A DNA stretch of 42,444 bases from Bacillota bacterium (GCA_023399355.1 JAEWQC010000074.1:1-42444); one strand, 5' to 3'; positions 9,431 to 18,599 are shown, numbered from the stretch's first letter. Program-made: numbers and translations. Notes: generated by a model from the sequence alone, not told the origin.

Positions 9431-10681
9431 ATGGAAGACGATCTGAATTACTCACTAATAAAAAAAATATGTAACGAGCAAGAAACTCCTTTATATTTGT
9501 ATGATCTTACCGTCATCAGAGATAGAATAAAAATGCTTAAGAAATGTTTTCCTGAGTATATAAATCTATATTATTCAATGAAAGCAAATCCCAATATTAG
9601 CCTGCTATCCTATATTAAAAATTTTGTCAGCGGTATTGAGATTTGCTCTGAAGGAGAATTGTTTGCCTCTCTGCATTGTAGTATTAACCCACAAAATATT
9701 ATATTTGTCGGCCCTGGAAAGACTTTTAAAGAACTTGAGTATGCTATAGAACAAGATGTTTTCTGCATTGTAGCTGAGTCTGTAAGAGAACTGGAGCAAA
9801 TCCAGAGAATAGCAAGTGCCAAGAAGAAAAAAACTCCTGTAGCTATCAGAATTAACCCGAAAGATGAACTAATAGGAGCAAGAATCAAGATGGGAGGTGC
9901 CTCTAAGCAATTTGGAATTGATGAAGAGAATGTCAATACTATTTTGGCGAATTTAAATCAATATCCCAATATCTATTTTAAAGGCATCCATGTATATATG
10001 GGCACACAAATTACAGATGCCAAAGTATTGATACAGGGTTTCAGAAATATATTTGACATAGCGAAAAGGATACAGAATGAATATGGGGTAAAGCTCAATT
10101 TTATTGACTTTGGAGGTGGTTTTGGAATACCTTATTTTCCTAGTGACAAGGAATTGGATTTAAATGTTCTGAACGAAGGAATTCATTGCGTGTTTGAAGA
10201 AAGAAAAAATGACTTTGACTATAGCCAAATGAGTCTTATTATAGAATCTGGCAGATTTCTTGTAGCAGAATGCGGCTATTTTCTGACAAGGGTTTTATAT
10301 AAAAAGTGTTCCCGGGGCAAAACCTTTTTAGTTGTGGATGGAGGCTCCAACCATCATTCTTCAGCTGCCGGGATGGGACGTTTCGTACGTAACAATTTTC
10401 CGATTTCCATTGTAAAAATGGGTATACAAACTGAAACTAGACTTGAGAAGGTTGATATCGTGGGACCTTTATGCACCCCTACGGATGTATTGGCTCAAAA
10501 CATTGAACTTCCTGTTGCGGAAGAAGGTGATATTATAATAATTCATAGATCAGGGGCGTATGGACTGTCAGCCAGCATGATAAATTTTCTGAGCCACCCC
10601 AGGCCTGCTGAACTAGTAATTATTAATCAGGATTCATACAAGGTAAAAAGAGAAAGAGGCAATAAAGAAGAATTTATTTGA
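9431..10681 (+). CDS. BtrK-like PLP-dependent decarboxylase (DapDC/ornithine decarboxylase fold)
   Basis: A 416-residue alanine-racemase-fold decarboxylase. PLP-binding Lys51 is in YYSMKANPN; GIEICSEGEL, HVYMGTQITD, the phosphate-binding GGGFGIPYF and the C-terminal CTPTDVLAQ with HRSGAYG are all present. The enzyme resembles diaminopimelate decarboxylase, but its neighbours point to BtrK, which decarboxylates a glutamyl group bound to a carrier protein to give a 4-aminobutyryl thioester. The carrier (10720) and ligase (10962) follow at once. ATG 9431 sits behind GGGGGG; an in-frame ATG at 9410 overlaps the previous gene but has no ribosome site. Ordinary lysine biosynthesis is the alternative and is less likely here. 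Confidence 0.8.
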   Translation: MEDDLNYSLIKKICNEQETPLYLYDLTVIRDRIKMLKKCFPEYINLYYSMKANPNISLLSYIKNFVSGIEICSEGELFASLHCSINPQNIIFVGPGKTFKELEYAIEQDVFCIVAESVRELEQIQRIASAKKKKTPVAIRINPKDELIGARIKMGGASKQFGIDEENVNTILANLNQYPNIYFKGIHVYMGTQITDAKVLIQGFRNIFDIAKRIQNEYGVKLNFIDFGGGFGIPYFPSDKELDLNVLNEGIHCVFEERKNDFDYSQMSLIIESGRFLVAECGYFLTRVLYKKCSRGKTFLVVDGGSNHHSSAAGMGRFVRNNFPISIVKMGIQTETRLEKVDIVGPLCTPTDVLAQNIELPVAEEGDIIIIHRSGAYGLSASMINFLSHPRPAELVIINQDSYKVKRERGNKEEFI

Positions 10682-10719
10682 GAAGAGCTCAATAGAGCCA
10701 AGGAAGGATATATAGCACA

Positions 10720-10965
10720 ATGGATATTGAAAAAAAAGTGAAAAGTATACTGGCAAAAAGTGTTGATAATTTTGCGCTGATAGATCAAATTATGGTCGAT
10801 GAAGATCTTTTTATGCTGGGTATGGATTCAATCAGTGCAGTCAGGGTGATTATAGCGATTGAAAATGAATTTGGTTTCGAATTCTCTGAAGAAGACCTGG
10901 TTGGAGAGACGGTTAAGGATATACGAAGCATTGTCCGGTATATTGCGAGTAAAATAAGCATATGA
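10720..10965 (+). CDS. acyl carrier protein (BtrI-like)
   Basis: An 81-residue carrier protein with phosphopantetheine-accepting Ser37 in FMLGMDSISAVRV and the usual acidic four-helix pattern (IAIENEFGFEFSEEDL). It is expected to carry an amino acid as a thioester, loaded by the ATP-grasp enzyme whose gene overlaps its end by four bases (ATGA-type) and processed by the decarboxylase just upstream. The sequence differs clearly from the second carrier protein at 21918. A 4'-phosphopantetheinyl transferase must be encoded elsewhere. Confidence 0.9.
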   Translation: MDIEKKVKSILAKSVDNFALIDQIMVDEDLFMLGMDSISAVRVIIAIENEFGFEFSEEDLVGETVKDIRSIVRYIASKISI

Positions 10966-12329
10966 AAAAAATATCTTATTTTAAGGGGAAATTACTGGGG
11001 ATTGGCTGTGAAAAAGTAAAGTGCATTTGGTGGATGAATATTGGAGCAGAAAGAATATGGGAAAAATCCTCAAAAGGAATTGTACCAAGAGTAGAACTTA
11101 ATGGAACTTCTGGTATCATTGGCGGGATTGAGCAATTATGTTTTCTGTTTGCGGACAGTAATGATACTGTAATAATGAGAAACAATAGTTCCTCGATAGT
11201 GGAAGCCTGCATGGATGCATTAGGGCTTGAGAAGCCGGAGATTCTGTTATTAGCCCCGTCAATTATTGATATTAACAGATCGGTTTCAGAACTTATTTGT
11301 GAAAGAAACCAGCTCATATCATTAATTCAAGAGTATAAGAAAGAATTTGATGAAGTCCTGCTGGTACCATATGCTGTGACTCAAACAGAAGAAATGATTT
11401 CTCAGATAACGGGATGTAAACTGATCGGTCCGCCAAAAGAAATATCCCAATGGATCAATAGCAAGGTTAATACACGTAAATTAGCTCAACAAGCAGGATT
11501 GCCTATCCCGGAGGGTTTAGTCTGCAGGGATGTTGAAAGTATAGTTTTTTCCTTGCATGAACTGAAAAAAAAATATGGTACATCTGTTGTTGTAAAGGAT
11601 GCTTATGGTGCGTCCGGAAAAGGCTTATACATTATTGACAATCAAAAATCCTTTGATTTTTTTCTTGAATTTCTGGATAGAAAGAAAATGCACTTAAAAT
11701 CTTCGGAATTGGAAGTAATAGTAGAAAGATGGTATAAGAATTCTATAAATATAAATTATCAAATCTTTGTCAGGGACGATGGGCATATTATTTACATTCC
11801 ACCCAAAATACAAATCATGAATCAGGGTGTCTACATTGGAAGTGAATACCCTGCCCGGCACTATTTAAATATAAGGCAAATGGAATTGCTGGAAGATGCC
11901 GCTGCAGTAACTGGTAAAAAGCTTTGGAAAGAAGGCTACAGGGGCATTGCAGGTATTGATGCAATTATATCAGGGAGTGGAGATATATACCCGCTTATTG
12001 AAATTAACGGACGATTTACACTATCTACATATATATCATTTATTCCTGATCAATTAGGTTGTGACAAGTACTATAGAAGTGAGTATTTCAATATATCCGA
12101 TATAGAAAAATTTGATGCATTCTTAAGTGAGTTTGAGAGAAACCGGTACTCCACAGAAATTAGAGAGGGTATAATCATTTACTCCTTGACAGAGCCTCAG
12201 AATGGTAATGCAGGCAGAGTATTTGTTCTTTTTATATACAATAATCCAGAAAGGTTGCACGGAGTACGCAAAAAAATAGCTGATGTTATCAATCCCTCTT
12301 TAGTACGTTATGAAACTAACAATTCATGA
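10962..12329 (+). CDS. ATP-grasp ligase (BtrJ-like, amino acid to carrier protein)
   Basis: A 455-residue protein with an ATP-grasp core at about residues 165-370: NTRKLAQQAGLPIPEG, the nucleotide lid VVVKDAYGASGKGLYII, VIVERWYKNSININYQ, and the metal-binding end GIAGIDAIIS with PLIEINGRFTLSTYISF. In butirosin synthesis BtrJ uses ATP to load glutamate on the carrier, and later adds a gamma-glutamyl protecting group. The start overlaps the carrier gene, so the two are translationally coupled. The N-terminal 160 residues have no motif I recognise. ATP-grasp peptide ligases that couple amino acids to ribosomal peptides are the main alternative, but the carrier protein next door favours BtrJ. Confidence 0.8.
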   Translation: MKKISYFKGKLLGIGCEKVKCIWWMNIGAERIWEKSSKGIVPRVELNGTSGIIGGIEQLCFLFADSNDTVIMRNNSSSIVEACMDALGLEKPEILLLAPSIIDINRSVSELICERNQLISLIQEYKKEFDEVLLVPYAVTQTEEMISQITGCKLIGPPKEISQWINSKVNTRKLAQQAGLPIPEGLVCRDVESIVFSLHELKKKYGTSVVVKDAYGASGKGLYIIDNQKSFDFFLEFLDRKKMHLKSSELEVIVERWYKNSININYQIFVRDDGHIIYIPPKIQIMNQGVYIGSEYPARHYLNIRQMELLEDAAAVTGKKLWKEGYRGIAGIDAIISGSGDIYPLIEINGRFTLSTYISFIPDQLGCDKYYRSEYFNISDIEKFDAFLSEFERNRYSTEIREGIIIYSLTEPQNGNAGRVFVLFIYNNPERLHGVRKKIADVINPSLVRYETNNS

Positions 12330-12362
12330 ATTCCAATTAGGATAAAAAGGTGAGAAATTCAT

Positions 12363-13616
12363 ATGAAGGATCAACCTAGCAAATTGAACAGGCTGATATT
12401 TTATGCTTATGAAAACGTACCATACTTCAACAATGTTGTTAATGAACGGGATGCTAATATTGAAAAAGTAGAAAGTGCGAATGATTTGAACTTGTTGCCC
12501 GTTTTCACAAAGGAAACAATAAAACAATACGGATGGAAGAATTTCGTATCCCAGGAGTATTTTGACTCAGTAAACGATCGATTTATAAGGAAAGATATCC
12601 GGATTGAAAGAACCTCGGGAACTACAAGCGAACCAATGGATATTCCCTGGCTGAATCCGGATTATTATACTTCTATGTTTAGTCACTGGAGATTTAGACA
12701 AAAAGAATTCGGTATCTCCACTTTAAGTAAAAAGTGTTCCAATATTGGCTACCATAAAAGCGACAAGCCTTTTGCACCCAGTAACAATGACAGTATAATT
12801 ACCATAAATAATGCGGCTTTATCCTATAACAATATTTTATTGATACTTGATGGTGTTTTGCAATTTAGGCCTGAGTGGTTGTATATACAACCAAGTGTGC
12901 TATTTGTTATTCTAAGGATAGCTGCCGAAAATGGCATTTCACTTCCATCCTCCATAAAATATGTGGAATACGTTGGAGAGCCTTTATTACCATATTATAA
13001 AGAATTTATAGAGAAGTATCTTAATTGCAGGACTGTTAACATGTATGGTTGTGCTGAAACGAATGGAATTGCATATGAGTGTAGCAATGGAAATCTGCAT
13101 GTAATAGAAGATAATGCTGTAGTTGAGATCGTAGATGATAAGAGATCCCTTGGATATGATCAAATAGGAAATGTCTGTGTAACAGGGCTGCATAATAGAC
13201 TTATGCCGATGATCAGATACAGACTAGATGACGAAGCTATTATGCGTAAAGGCAGCATGTGCATGTGTGGCAACAATAGCCCCATTCTTGAGCTCTTATA
13301 TACAAGATTGCCGGCCATGCTATTATTTGATGATGTTAATCTTTGTAAGGAAGGTAAAATATTTTATCCTCTTAATTCTCTGAACTTTATTCATATACAA
13401 GATACGGACGTTGTTTTTAAAATTGACGTTTTAAATTTAAAGAATTATCAAGTTACATTCTACTTTAGTCATAATAACAATTTCGAAAAAAAAATGCTTA
13501 ATAATATCTTTATAAAAATTATGCATAAGTTTGGACTATCAAATATCCAATTTACATTTATCTATAGCTATGAGAACTATAGTACTAAGATAATCGGGAT
13601 ATTGAGACTGGCGTGA
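12363..13616 (+). CDS. PaaK/CapK-like adenylate-forming enzyme
   Basis: A 417-residue protein of the phenylacetate-CoA ligase/coenzyme F390 synthetase branch of adenylating enzymes. Visible motifs are RTSGTTSEPMDIPW (ATP phosphate loop), YVGEPLLPYY, VNMYGCAETNGIAYEC (adenine-binding) and RYRLDDEAI. The Cys pair MCMCGNNSP is also typical of PaaK-like proteins. It should activate a carboxylic acid as the acyl-AMP and pass it to a thiol or amine. The substrate and partner are not evident; the carrier proteins at 10720 or 21918 are candidates. ATG 12363 follows AAGGTGAG. It is in the same operon orientation, 33 bases after the ATP-grasp gene. Confidence 0.8.
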   Translation: MKDQPSKLNRLIFYAYENVPYFNNVVNERDANIEKVESANDLNLLPVFTKETIKQYGWKNFVSQEYFDSVNDRFIRKDIRIERTSGTTSEPMDIPWLNPDYYTSMFSHWRFRQKEFGISTLSKKCSNIGYHKSDKPFAPSNNDSIITINNAALSYNNILLILDGVLQFRPEWLYIQPSVLFVILRIAAENGISLPSSIKYVEYVGEPLLPYYKEFIEKYLNCRTVNMYGCAETNGIAYECSNGNLHVIEDNAVVEIVDDKRSLGYDQIGNVCVTGLHNRLMPMIRYRLDDEAIMRKGSMCMCGNNSPILELLYTRLPAMLLFDDVNLCKEGKIFYPLNSLNFIHIQDTDVVFKIDVLNLKNYQVTFYFSHNNNFEKKMLNNIFIKIMHKFGLSNIQFTFIYSYENYSTKIIGILRLA

Positions 13617-13644
13617 AGGAACTGGTGCTAAAAGGAAGTGAATT

Positions 13645-14352
13645 ATTATATTAATTTTTCTATTCTGTGTATGCATTATTTTATCTGCTATAAGCCTCGT
13701 ATATGTAAAAAACAGGACCATGATCAGAGTGGTTTTTTATCTAGGGGTAGTAGCAGGTGTTGCTTCTTTATTCTATACAAAACTTATATTCAAAAAACTG
13801 GAAATAATTCATTTTATAATAGCTATTCCTTTAGCCTATGTTAGTTATCTGATCTCACTTTTTATTGCTGGCACAAAGTATTCAAAATCAAGTTTGCTAT
13901 TCGCAGGCCTAAAGACCTTCGACAAAAAGACAAAAAAATTACTAGCTAAAGAGATATTTATTAACTTTAAAATATCCGCCAGCGAAGAACTGATTTATAG
14001 AGGAGTTATACAGTACACGGTATATACGATAACTAATAATATTTACTTTACAATAGTTATATCTGCCATATATTTTGCAGCCTGTCATTATAGAATAGAC
14101 AGGTTTGTAATACAATATATGGATATAATGGGATTTTCAATAATTATAACAATATTGTTTCAAGTGACAACTTATGATGTTTGGCTTGTAATTATAGTTC
14201 ATACTTTTAGGAACCTATTTATTATATGTGAAAAGTATGCTCATTATAATAAAACTCAGAAGAGACTTCTGCAGCTATCAAAAAAAATGAATCGTTTCCT
14301 AAATGAATCTGAAATGAAAATAAAAAGATCAAACGAGGAGCGTGCAAAATGA
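13645..14352 (+). CDS. CPBP-family intramembrane protease (Abi/CAAX-like)
   Basis: A multi-pass membrane protein with the three CPBP motifs: SEELIYRG (the catalytic Glu pair and Arg), FAACHY (Phe-x3-His) and HTFRN (second His). Such proteins cleave or modify peptides in the membrane, and members beside peptide clusters often act in leader removal or immunity. The first ATG, at 13720, would give 210 residues but has a poor ribosome site and omits a hydrophobic segment. AGGAAG at 13633-13638 lies six bases before ATT 13645, which restores that helix (235 residues), so an ATT start is suggested but unproven. The stop overlaps the start of the radical SAM gene. Confidence 0.75.
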   Translation: MILIFLFCVCIILSAISLVYVKNRTMIRVVFYLGVVAGVASLFYTKLIFKKLEIIHFIIAIPLAYVSYLISLFIAGTKYSKSSLLFAGLKTFDKKTKKLLAKEIFINFKISASEELIYRGVIQYTVYTITNNIYFTIVISAIYFAACHYRIDRFVIQYMDIMGFSIIITILFQVTTYDVWLVIIVHTFRNLFIICEKYAHYNKTQKRLLQLSKKMNRFLNESEMKIKRSNEERAK

Positions 14353-15791
14353 AAAAAAACTATCGTTTATACCAATGGCACTTATTCAATGCCCGTGGCA
14401 TGTATTTTGTTTTTGTATCCGATAAGCTAAATCTCTATCAGGTGGATAAGGACACTTTTAAAGAACTGGAGCAAATGAAAAATAATCAGGGGCATCAAAA
14501 TTTTTTTGAGCAAAATGGTGATGAACTCTTAAATGAATTAGTCAAGGAAGGAATGGTGGCCTGTATTGAAGAGGAACAGGCAAACAATTCCTCAAAAAAG
14601 AATCAGCAGGAGTCAATAAGCGCTGAGGTCTTGGGGAATTGCGAAGAACCTCAACTTACAAATATTGTTCTTGAGCTTGCCAATGATTGTAATTTAAACT
14701 GTAAATATTGTTATGGAGATGGTGGTAGTTATGGACGGGAAAGAGGTTTGATGACATATGAAACAGCTATTCAAGGTATAGAGTTTTTCCTGGAGAAGAG
14801 TGGCGATTTAAAGGATCTGCTTGTTACGTTCTTTGGCGGGGAACCCTTAATGAACTTTAAAGTTTTAAAGGAAATAACGGAATATTGTAAAAAAAGAGGA
14901 CAGGAAACGAATAAAACATTTTGGTTTTCAATGACAACAAATGGAACGATTTTAAATGAGGAGATTTTGAACCATATAAAAGAAAAGAATATTTCGGTTA
15001 TGATCAGCATGGATGGTCCTCAGTGTGTACATGACAATTATAGATGCTTTGTAAACGGGGAAGGCAGTTATCAAAAAATATTGCCAAATATGAAACGTCT
15101 GCTTGATATAAAAAATGGTAAACTTTCTGTACGTTCAACGATATGTAAACCCAATATGGATCTTTCCTATATTAGCAATTCTTTGCTGGGATTAGGATTT
15201 ACAACAGTGAATTTATGCAATGTTGATACGGATGAGTCGTCGGATTTATTCATCGGCAAGGAGCAAATTGCTGAACTTAGTGAAAATTACTGGAGACTTT
15301 CGGATGATTATGTTGAAAAGGTAAAGGCCCAAAAGCCTTTTGGAAATGCAGTGATTGACAGCATGCTGCGGGATTTGTATTTTAAGCAGACCAGATTGAA
15401 TGCTTGCAACGCAGGTGTTACTGGTATTGCAATTGACACAAAAGGAAGTATATACCCCTGTCACCGATTTATGGGGGAGAAGGAATTTCTCATGGGGGAT
15501 GTATACTCGGGGATTACAACAGAAATAAGTAATCAATTTATGGAATCCAGTATTCTAACCAAAGCCTCATGTTCCGAGTGCTGGGCAAGGCTTCTTTGTA
15601 AAGGTGCCTGCAGCCACACGTGCTATAAGCAGACTGGGATGATCAATAAGGCTCCAGAGTGCTACTGTGAATTATATAAAGGTATGTTTGAAATTATTTT
15701 ATATATATATTGGGAACTGAAAAACTGGGATGATGACATATTTAGAAAGCGGTTAGAAAGAGTCAGCGAGGCAGCCAGTACAATTAAATAG
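14349..15791 (+). CDS. radical SAM/SPASM peptide maturase
   Basis: A 480-residue enzyme. Residues 1-80 form a small N-terminal domain of the kind that can bind a precursor leader. The radical SAM cluster motif C-x3-C-x2-C is Cys114, Cys118, Cys121 (NDCNLNCKYCYG), followed by TFFGGEPLMN for SAM binding. The C-terminal SPASM domain has CNAGVTGIAIDTKGSIYPCH, then SCSECWARLLCKGACSHTC, for auxiliary Fe-S clusters. Enzymes of this layout form thioether links from Cys sulfur to carbons in Cys-rich peptides (sacti- and ranthipeptides). The presumed substrate begins 54 bases downstream. Related clostridial families named for Cys-rich peptides (CcpM/Clo7bot, CLI_3235, SCIFF maturase) are candidates; a profile search is needed to choose. 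Confidence 0.9.
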   Translation: MKKNYRLYQWHLFNARGMYFVFVSDKLNLYQVDKDTFKELEQMKNNQGHQNFFEQNGDELLNELVKEGMVACIEEEQANNSSKKNQQESISAEVLGNCEEPQLTNIVLELANDCNLNCKYCYGDGGSYGRERGLMTYETAIQGIEFFLEKSGDLKDLLVTFFGGEPLMNFKVLKEITEYCKKRGQETNKTFWFSMTTNGTILNEEILNHIKEKNISVMISMDGPQCVHDNYRCFVNGEGSYQKILPNMKRLLDIKNGKLSVRSTICKPNMDLSYISNSLLGLGFTTVNLCNVDTDESSDLFIGKEQIAELSENYWRLSDDYVEKVKAQKPFGNAVIDSMLRDLYFKQTRLNACNAGVTGIAIDTKGSIYPCHRFMGEKEFLMGDVYSGITTEISNQFMESSILTKASCSECWARLLCKGACSHTCYKQTGMINKAPECYCELYKGMFEIILYIYWELKNWDDDIFRKRLERVSEAASTIK

Positions 15792-15845
15792 GATAAATAA
15801 TGCTATGCATGGTTAATAAATTATTAAAAGTGGAGGCGAAGTAAT

Positions 15846-16040
15846 ATGAATAAAAGAATATTAAAATTAGTCAATGATGAAAGAAAGTCCCTTACTGTTC
15901 GTTCGGCAAAAGGTTGCATAACTGGTGATGTTTGTATAACCAAGGATAATGATACCAGCTGTTCCATTTCAGATGCTTGTAACGTTGATAATGCAGGATG
16001 CGGAATTAGCCCTTGGGATTCGTGCGGTAGGGACAACTAG
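15846..16040 (+). CDS. Cys-rich RiPP precursor peptide (candidate ranthipeptide)
   Basis: A 64-residue peptide with a good ribosome site (GGAGG, nine bases before ATG). Residues 1-23 are Cys-free and basic, like a leader. Residues 24-64 hold six Cys at 24, 30, 39, 45, 52 and 60. Three are followed by Asp at +4 (C24/D28, C30/D34, C39/D43) and two by Asp at +3 (C45/D48, C60/D63). The C-x3-D spacing matches the known substrate motif of PapB, which makes Cys-to-Asp thioethers in freyrasin. Acceptor assignment is inference. The gene lies directly between the radical SAM maturase and the ABC transporter genes. No second copy is present in the window. Confidence 0.85.
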   Translation: MNKRILKLVNDERKSLTVRSAKGCITGDVCITKDNDTSCSISDACNVDNAGCGISPWDSCGRDN

Positions 16041-16177
16041 AAAATAATATATCAGTTGTTAATAGCATGGTAATTATGTAAAATATATTTTGGAATAGAA
16101 CTAATTAACTTTGCATAGCTTATTTATATTTTTCTCTAACGGTAGGTAGAAAAATAGAGCAAGAGGGGTTGATTCAA

Positions 16178-17056
16178 ATGAATATTGAATTCAAGAATAT
16201 ATCGAAACAATATAAAAGAGGAACATTAGCATTGGACAATGTAAACCTCAGCTTTGGGAACGGGGTCTTTGGGCTTCTTGGCAGGAATGGTGCAGGTAAG
16301 ACTACTTTGATGAGTTTGTTGGCTACCATTATTAAGCCCACTTCTGGTCAAATTTTGTTTGATAGCAAGCTGGTTGAAAAGGACGGTGCAGAGCTTCGTA
16401 GCAGGCTTGGTTTCCTTCCACAGAATACAAGCCTGCACCCAAACCTTACAGTATATGAATACCTGGACTATATCGCATTACTAAAAGAGATTAAAGATAA
16501 AAAAGAACGACAAAGGCAGATTAAATACACTTTGGAAATTGTTGGACTGGAGAACTGTAGGAAGAAAAAATTGCGGGAATTTTCGGGTGGAATGTTAAGA
16601 CGTGCAGGAATTGCGCAAATGCTTTTGGGCGATCCGGAGCTTCTGATTATTGATGAACCTACAGCAGGCTTGGATCCTGAGGAAAGATTATACTTTAAGA
16701 ACTTGCTGTCCAAGATTGGAAGGTCAAAGACGGTTTTACTTTCTACGCATATAATCAGCGATATACAGGATATATGCAATAATTTGGCTATATTGGAACT
16801 GGGGAAAATTAAGTATAGCGGGAACACTTCCAATTTAATAAGGACAGTTGATAACATGACATGGGAGGTAGACACTGAAAAAGAGGAGAATATAGAAGAA
16901 ATTAAGAAACAGGGCATTGTAACAGCAATCACATATAATAACCCATTGATAAAAATAAGGTATATTTCTGCTGAAAAAGTGACCTCTTTATCTGAAAAAA
17001 AAGAGGGTACACTTGAGGATGCTTATATTTTCCTCGCAGGGGGTATGCAAAGATGA
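16178..17056 (+). CDS. ABC transporter ATP-binding protein (export/immunity type)
   Basis: A 292-residue ATPase with Walker A LLGRNGAGKTTL, Q-loop FLPQNTSLHPNLTVYEY, signature FSGGMLRR, Walker B LLIIDEPTAGLDPEE and H-loop STHIISD. It belongs to the group that pairs with ABC-2 type permeases. ATG 16178 is nine bases after AAGAGGGG; a TTG at 16169 overlaps that site. The stop overlaps the start of the permease at 17053. Together with 17053 and 17877 it forms a three-gene exporter, probably for the peptide product or for self-protection. Confidence 0.9.
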   Translation: MNIEFKNISKQYKRGTLALDNVNLSFGNGVFGLLGRNGAGKTTLMSLLATIIKPTSGQILFDSKLVEKDGAELRSRLGFLPQNTSLHPNLTVYEYLDYIALLKEIKDKKERQRQIKYTLEIVGLENCRKKKLREFSGGMLRRAGIAQMLLGDPELLIIDEPTAGLDPEERLYFKNLLSKIGRSKTVLLSTHIISDIQDICNNLAILELGKIKYSGNTSNLIRTVDNMTWEVDTEKEENIEEIKKQGIVTAITYNNPLIKIRYISAEKVTSLSEKKEGTLEDAYIFLAGGMQR

Positions 17057-17862
17057 GAAAAATATGGATTATTTCATTGAATGAATTTCTTAATCATAAA
17101 AGATCAAAAATATTTCTCGTTCTTGTTCTATTTTTGGCATTAAAATTTGCCCTTGATCTATTCTCCTATTCCAGCATGGGAGTTTCGACCGAGGTATATA
17201 TCTATGATAGGATAATAAGTGTGCTTTCTAATCCGTATTTATATTCTTTGATTATTTCTATATTTTGTGCAGAAAGCATGTTCCGGAATATTAGAAGCCG
17301 GGAAATCGATATTTTTTATTCTCTTAATACTAGTAGTACGCAGTATTATATAGGCAGAGCTTTGGGTAGCTTTCTTTTTTACCTGCCGACTTTTTTTGTT
17401 CTTTCACTACTAACATTAGCAGAGGATATTTCTGTTTTCCATATAACCGGGTGGCATATTGATCTCAATACCCCAGCAGGTCATCCCATGTTATACTGGT
17501 TTGTCTTAGGTTTTATTACTAAATCGGTCATAGCGATTGCATACGGTGTTGTGTTGCCAATTGCACTTAGTTCATTTTTTGAAAAGAGCTTGGTTCTATT
17601 TATTCCTGTATCGTTAAGCATTTTAACGTTACTCATGCCTTCACGGATAATCACGTTATTACGATATGTTTACTGGACCTACGACCCATATTATTCTGAA
17701 TATTTTATGCCTGAGCATACAATAGCACCGAGTTTGTTGCAAGCGTTAATCTCATTTCTATGTATTGTAGGTATTCTACTTGCCATATTCATTACGGGGT
17801 TGGTTAAATACAGGCATAATGTTGTAAATGATGGACCGCTCGTCTCAAATAGAACGACGTGA
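17053..17862 (+). CDS. ABC-2 type membrane permease
   Basis: A 269-residue protein with about six hydrophobic segments and a basic N-terminus (RKIWIISLNEFLNHKRSKIF), as in ABC-2 type permeases. It overlaps the ATPase stop by four bases, so it should be its membrane partner. No further motif shows the substrate. Confidence 0.75.
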   Translation: MRKIWIISLNEFLNHKRSKIFLVLVLFLALKFALDLFSYSSMGVSTEVYIYDRIISVLSNPYLYSLIISIFCAESMFRNIRSREIDIFYSLNTSSTQYYIGRALGSFLFYLPTFFVLSLLTLAEDISVFHITGWHIDLNTPAGHPMLYWFVLGFITKSVIAIAYGVVLPIALSSFFEKSLVLFIPVSLSILTLLMPSRIITLLRYVYWTYDPYYSEYFMPEHTIAPSLLQALISFLCIVGILLAIFITGLVKYRHNVVNDGPLVSNRTT

Positions 17863-17876
17863 GGGAAAGGTGTGAT

Positions 17877-18548
17877 ATGTATATGTCGTTCTTTTGTAAG
17901 GAACTAAGGCTTATCAAAAGGGGATATTTATATGCTCTGGGGATATGGTTTCTATTTCCTTTATATTCTATTGTAATTAAATTAAACATAAATTTTGTAT
18001 TGTTTTTTGAGGGGTTCTTGGGTGCAACCCTTGCCTTAATTAGTGCAGATTTTATTTATGGCGATTGTGACGAAAAGATTATTATCAGTTGTACCAGAAA
18101 CTTTATTTCATACTTATTTGCCAAGTTCGCAATCATACTATCCTCTCTTTTTATTTTTTTAAATATCTATTCTTTTGTGATCCAATTGTTTCGTGGTATA
18201 AGCAGTCCGGAATTCCTTTTGGGTCAACTAATCATAATGGACATGAACTGCCTAGTGATATTTGGGTTTATTTCAACAGTAAGCATATTAACTTCTTATT
18301 TTACAAAAACGAGTTATGTGGCGTATGGCGTTGGAATGATTGTCTTTTTGATAGAGGCAGCATTCTTAAAACTATTAACGGAAAACCATCTTCCAAAGTG
18401 GGCATGGATTTTTTGCTTATATGGCACAGGAAGTATTTATCCTTCAATAGAGTGGATACTAAATAAGGTTCTATTTTTAGCATTGACGGTGATCTTCTGG
18501 GTTGTAATGTCTATTTCGTATAACTACGGCAAGAAAGATCTGGTATAG
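17877..18548 (+). CDS. second ABC transporter membrane subunit
   Basis: A 223-residue, highly hydrophobic protein with about six predicted helices, beginning FFCKELRLIKRGYLYALGIW, in the style of ABC-2 permease N-termini. ATG 17877 follows AGGGAAAGG by six bases; a GTG at 17859 lacks a site. It directly follows the first permease, suggesting a heterodimeric membrane domain. It is not recognised beyond its topology. Confidence 0.65.
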   Translation: MYMSFFCKELRLIKRGYLYALGIWFLFPLYSIVIKLNINFVLFFEGFLGATLALISADFIYGDCDEKIIISCTRNFISYLFAKFAIILSSLFIFLNIYSFVIQLFRGISSPEFLLGQLIIMDMNCLVIFGFISTVSILTSYFTKTSYVAYGVGMIVFLIEAAFLKLLTENHLPKWAWIFCLYGTGSIYPSIEWILNKVLFLALTVIFWVVMSISYNYGKKDLV

Positions 18549-18599
18549 TGTAATTTTCTTAAAGTGAAAAAAACGGAGAGATATTTAGGAAGAGTTGCG

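Noticed and set aside
9431..10681. Housekeeping lysA (diaminopimelate decarboxylase)
   Set aside because: The fold is the same, but coupling to a carrier protein, a BtrJ-like ligase and a BtrH-like protein fits BtrK better.
15846..16040. Standard SCIFF peptide
   Set aside because: SCIFF precursors are about 46 residues and are highly conserved. This peptide is longer, has different Cys spacing and a much larger gene neighbourhood.
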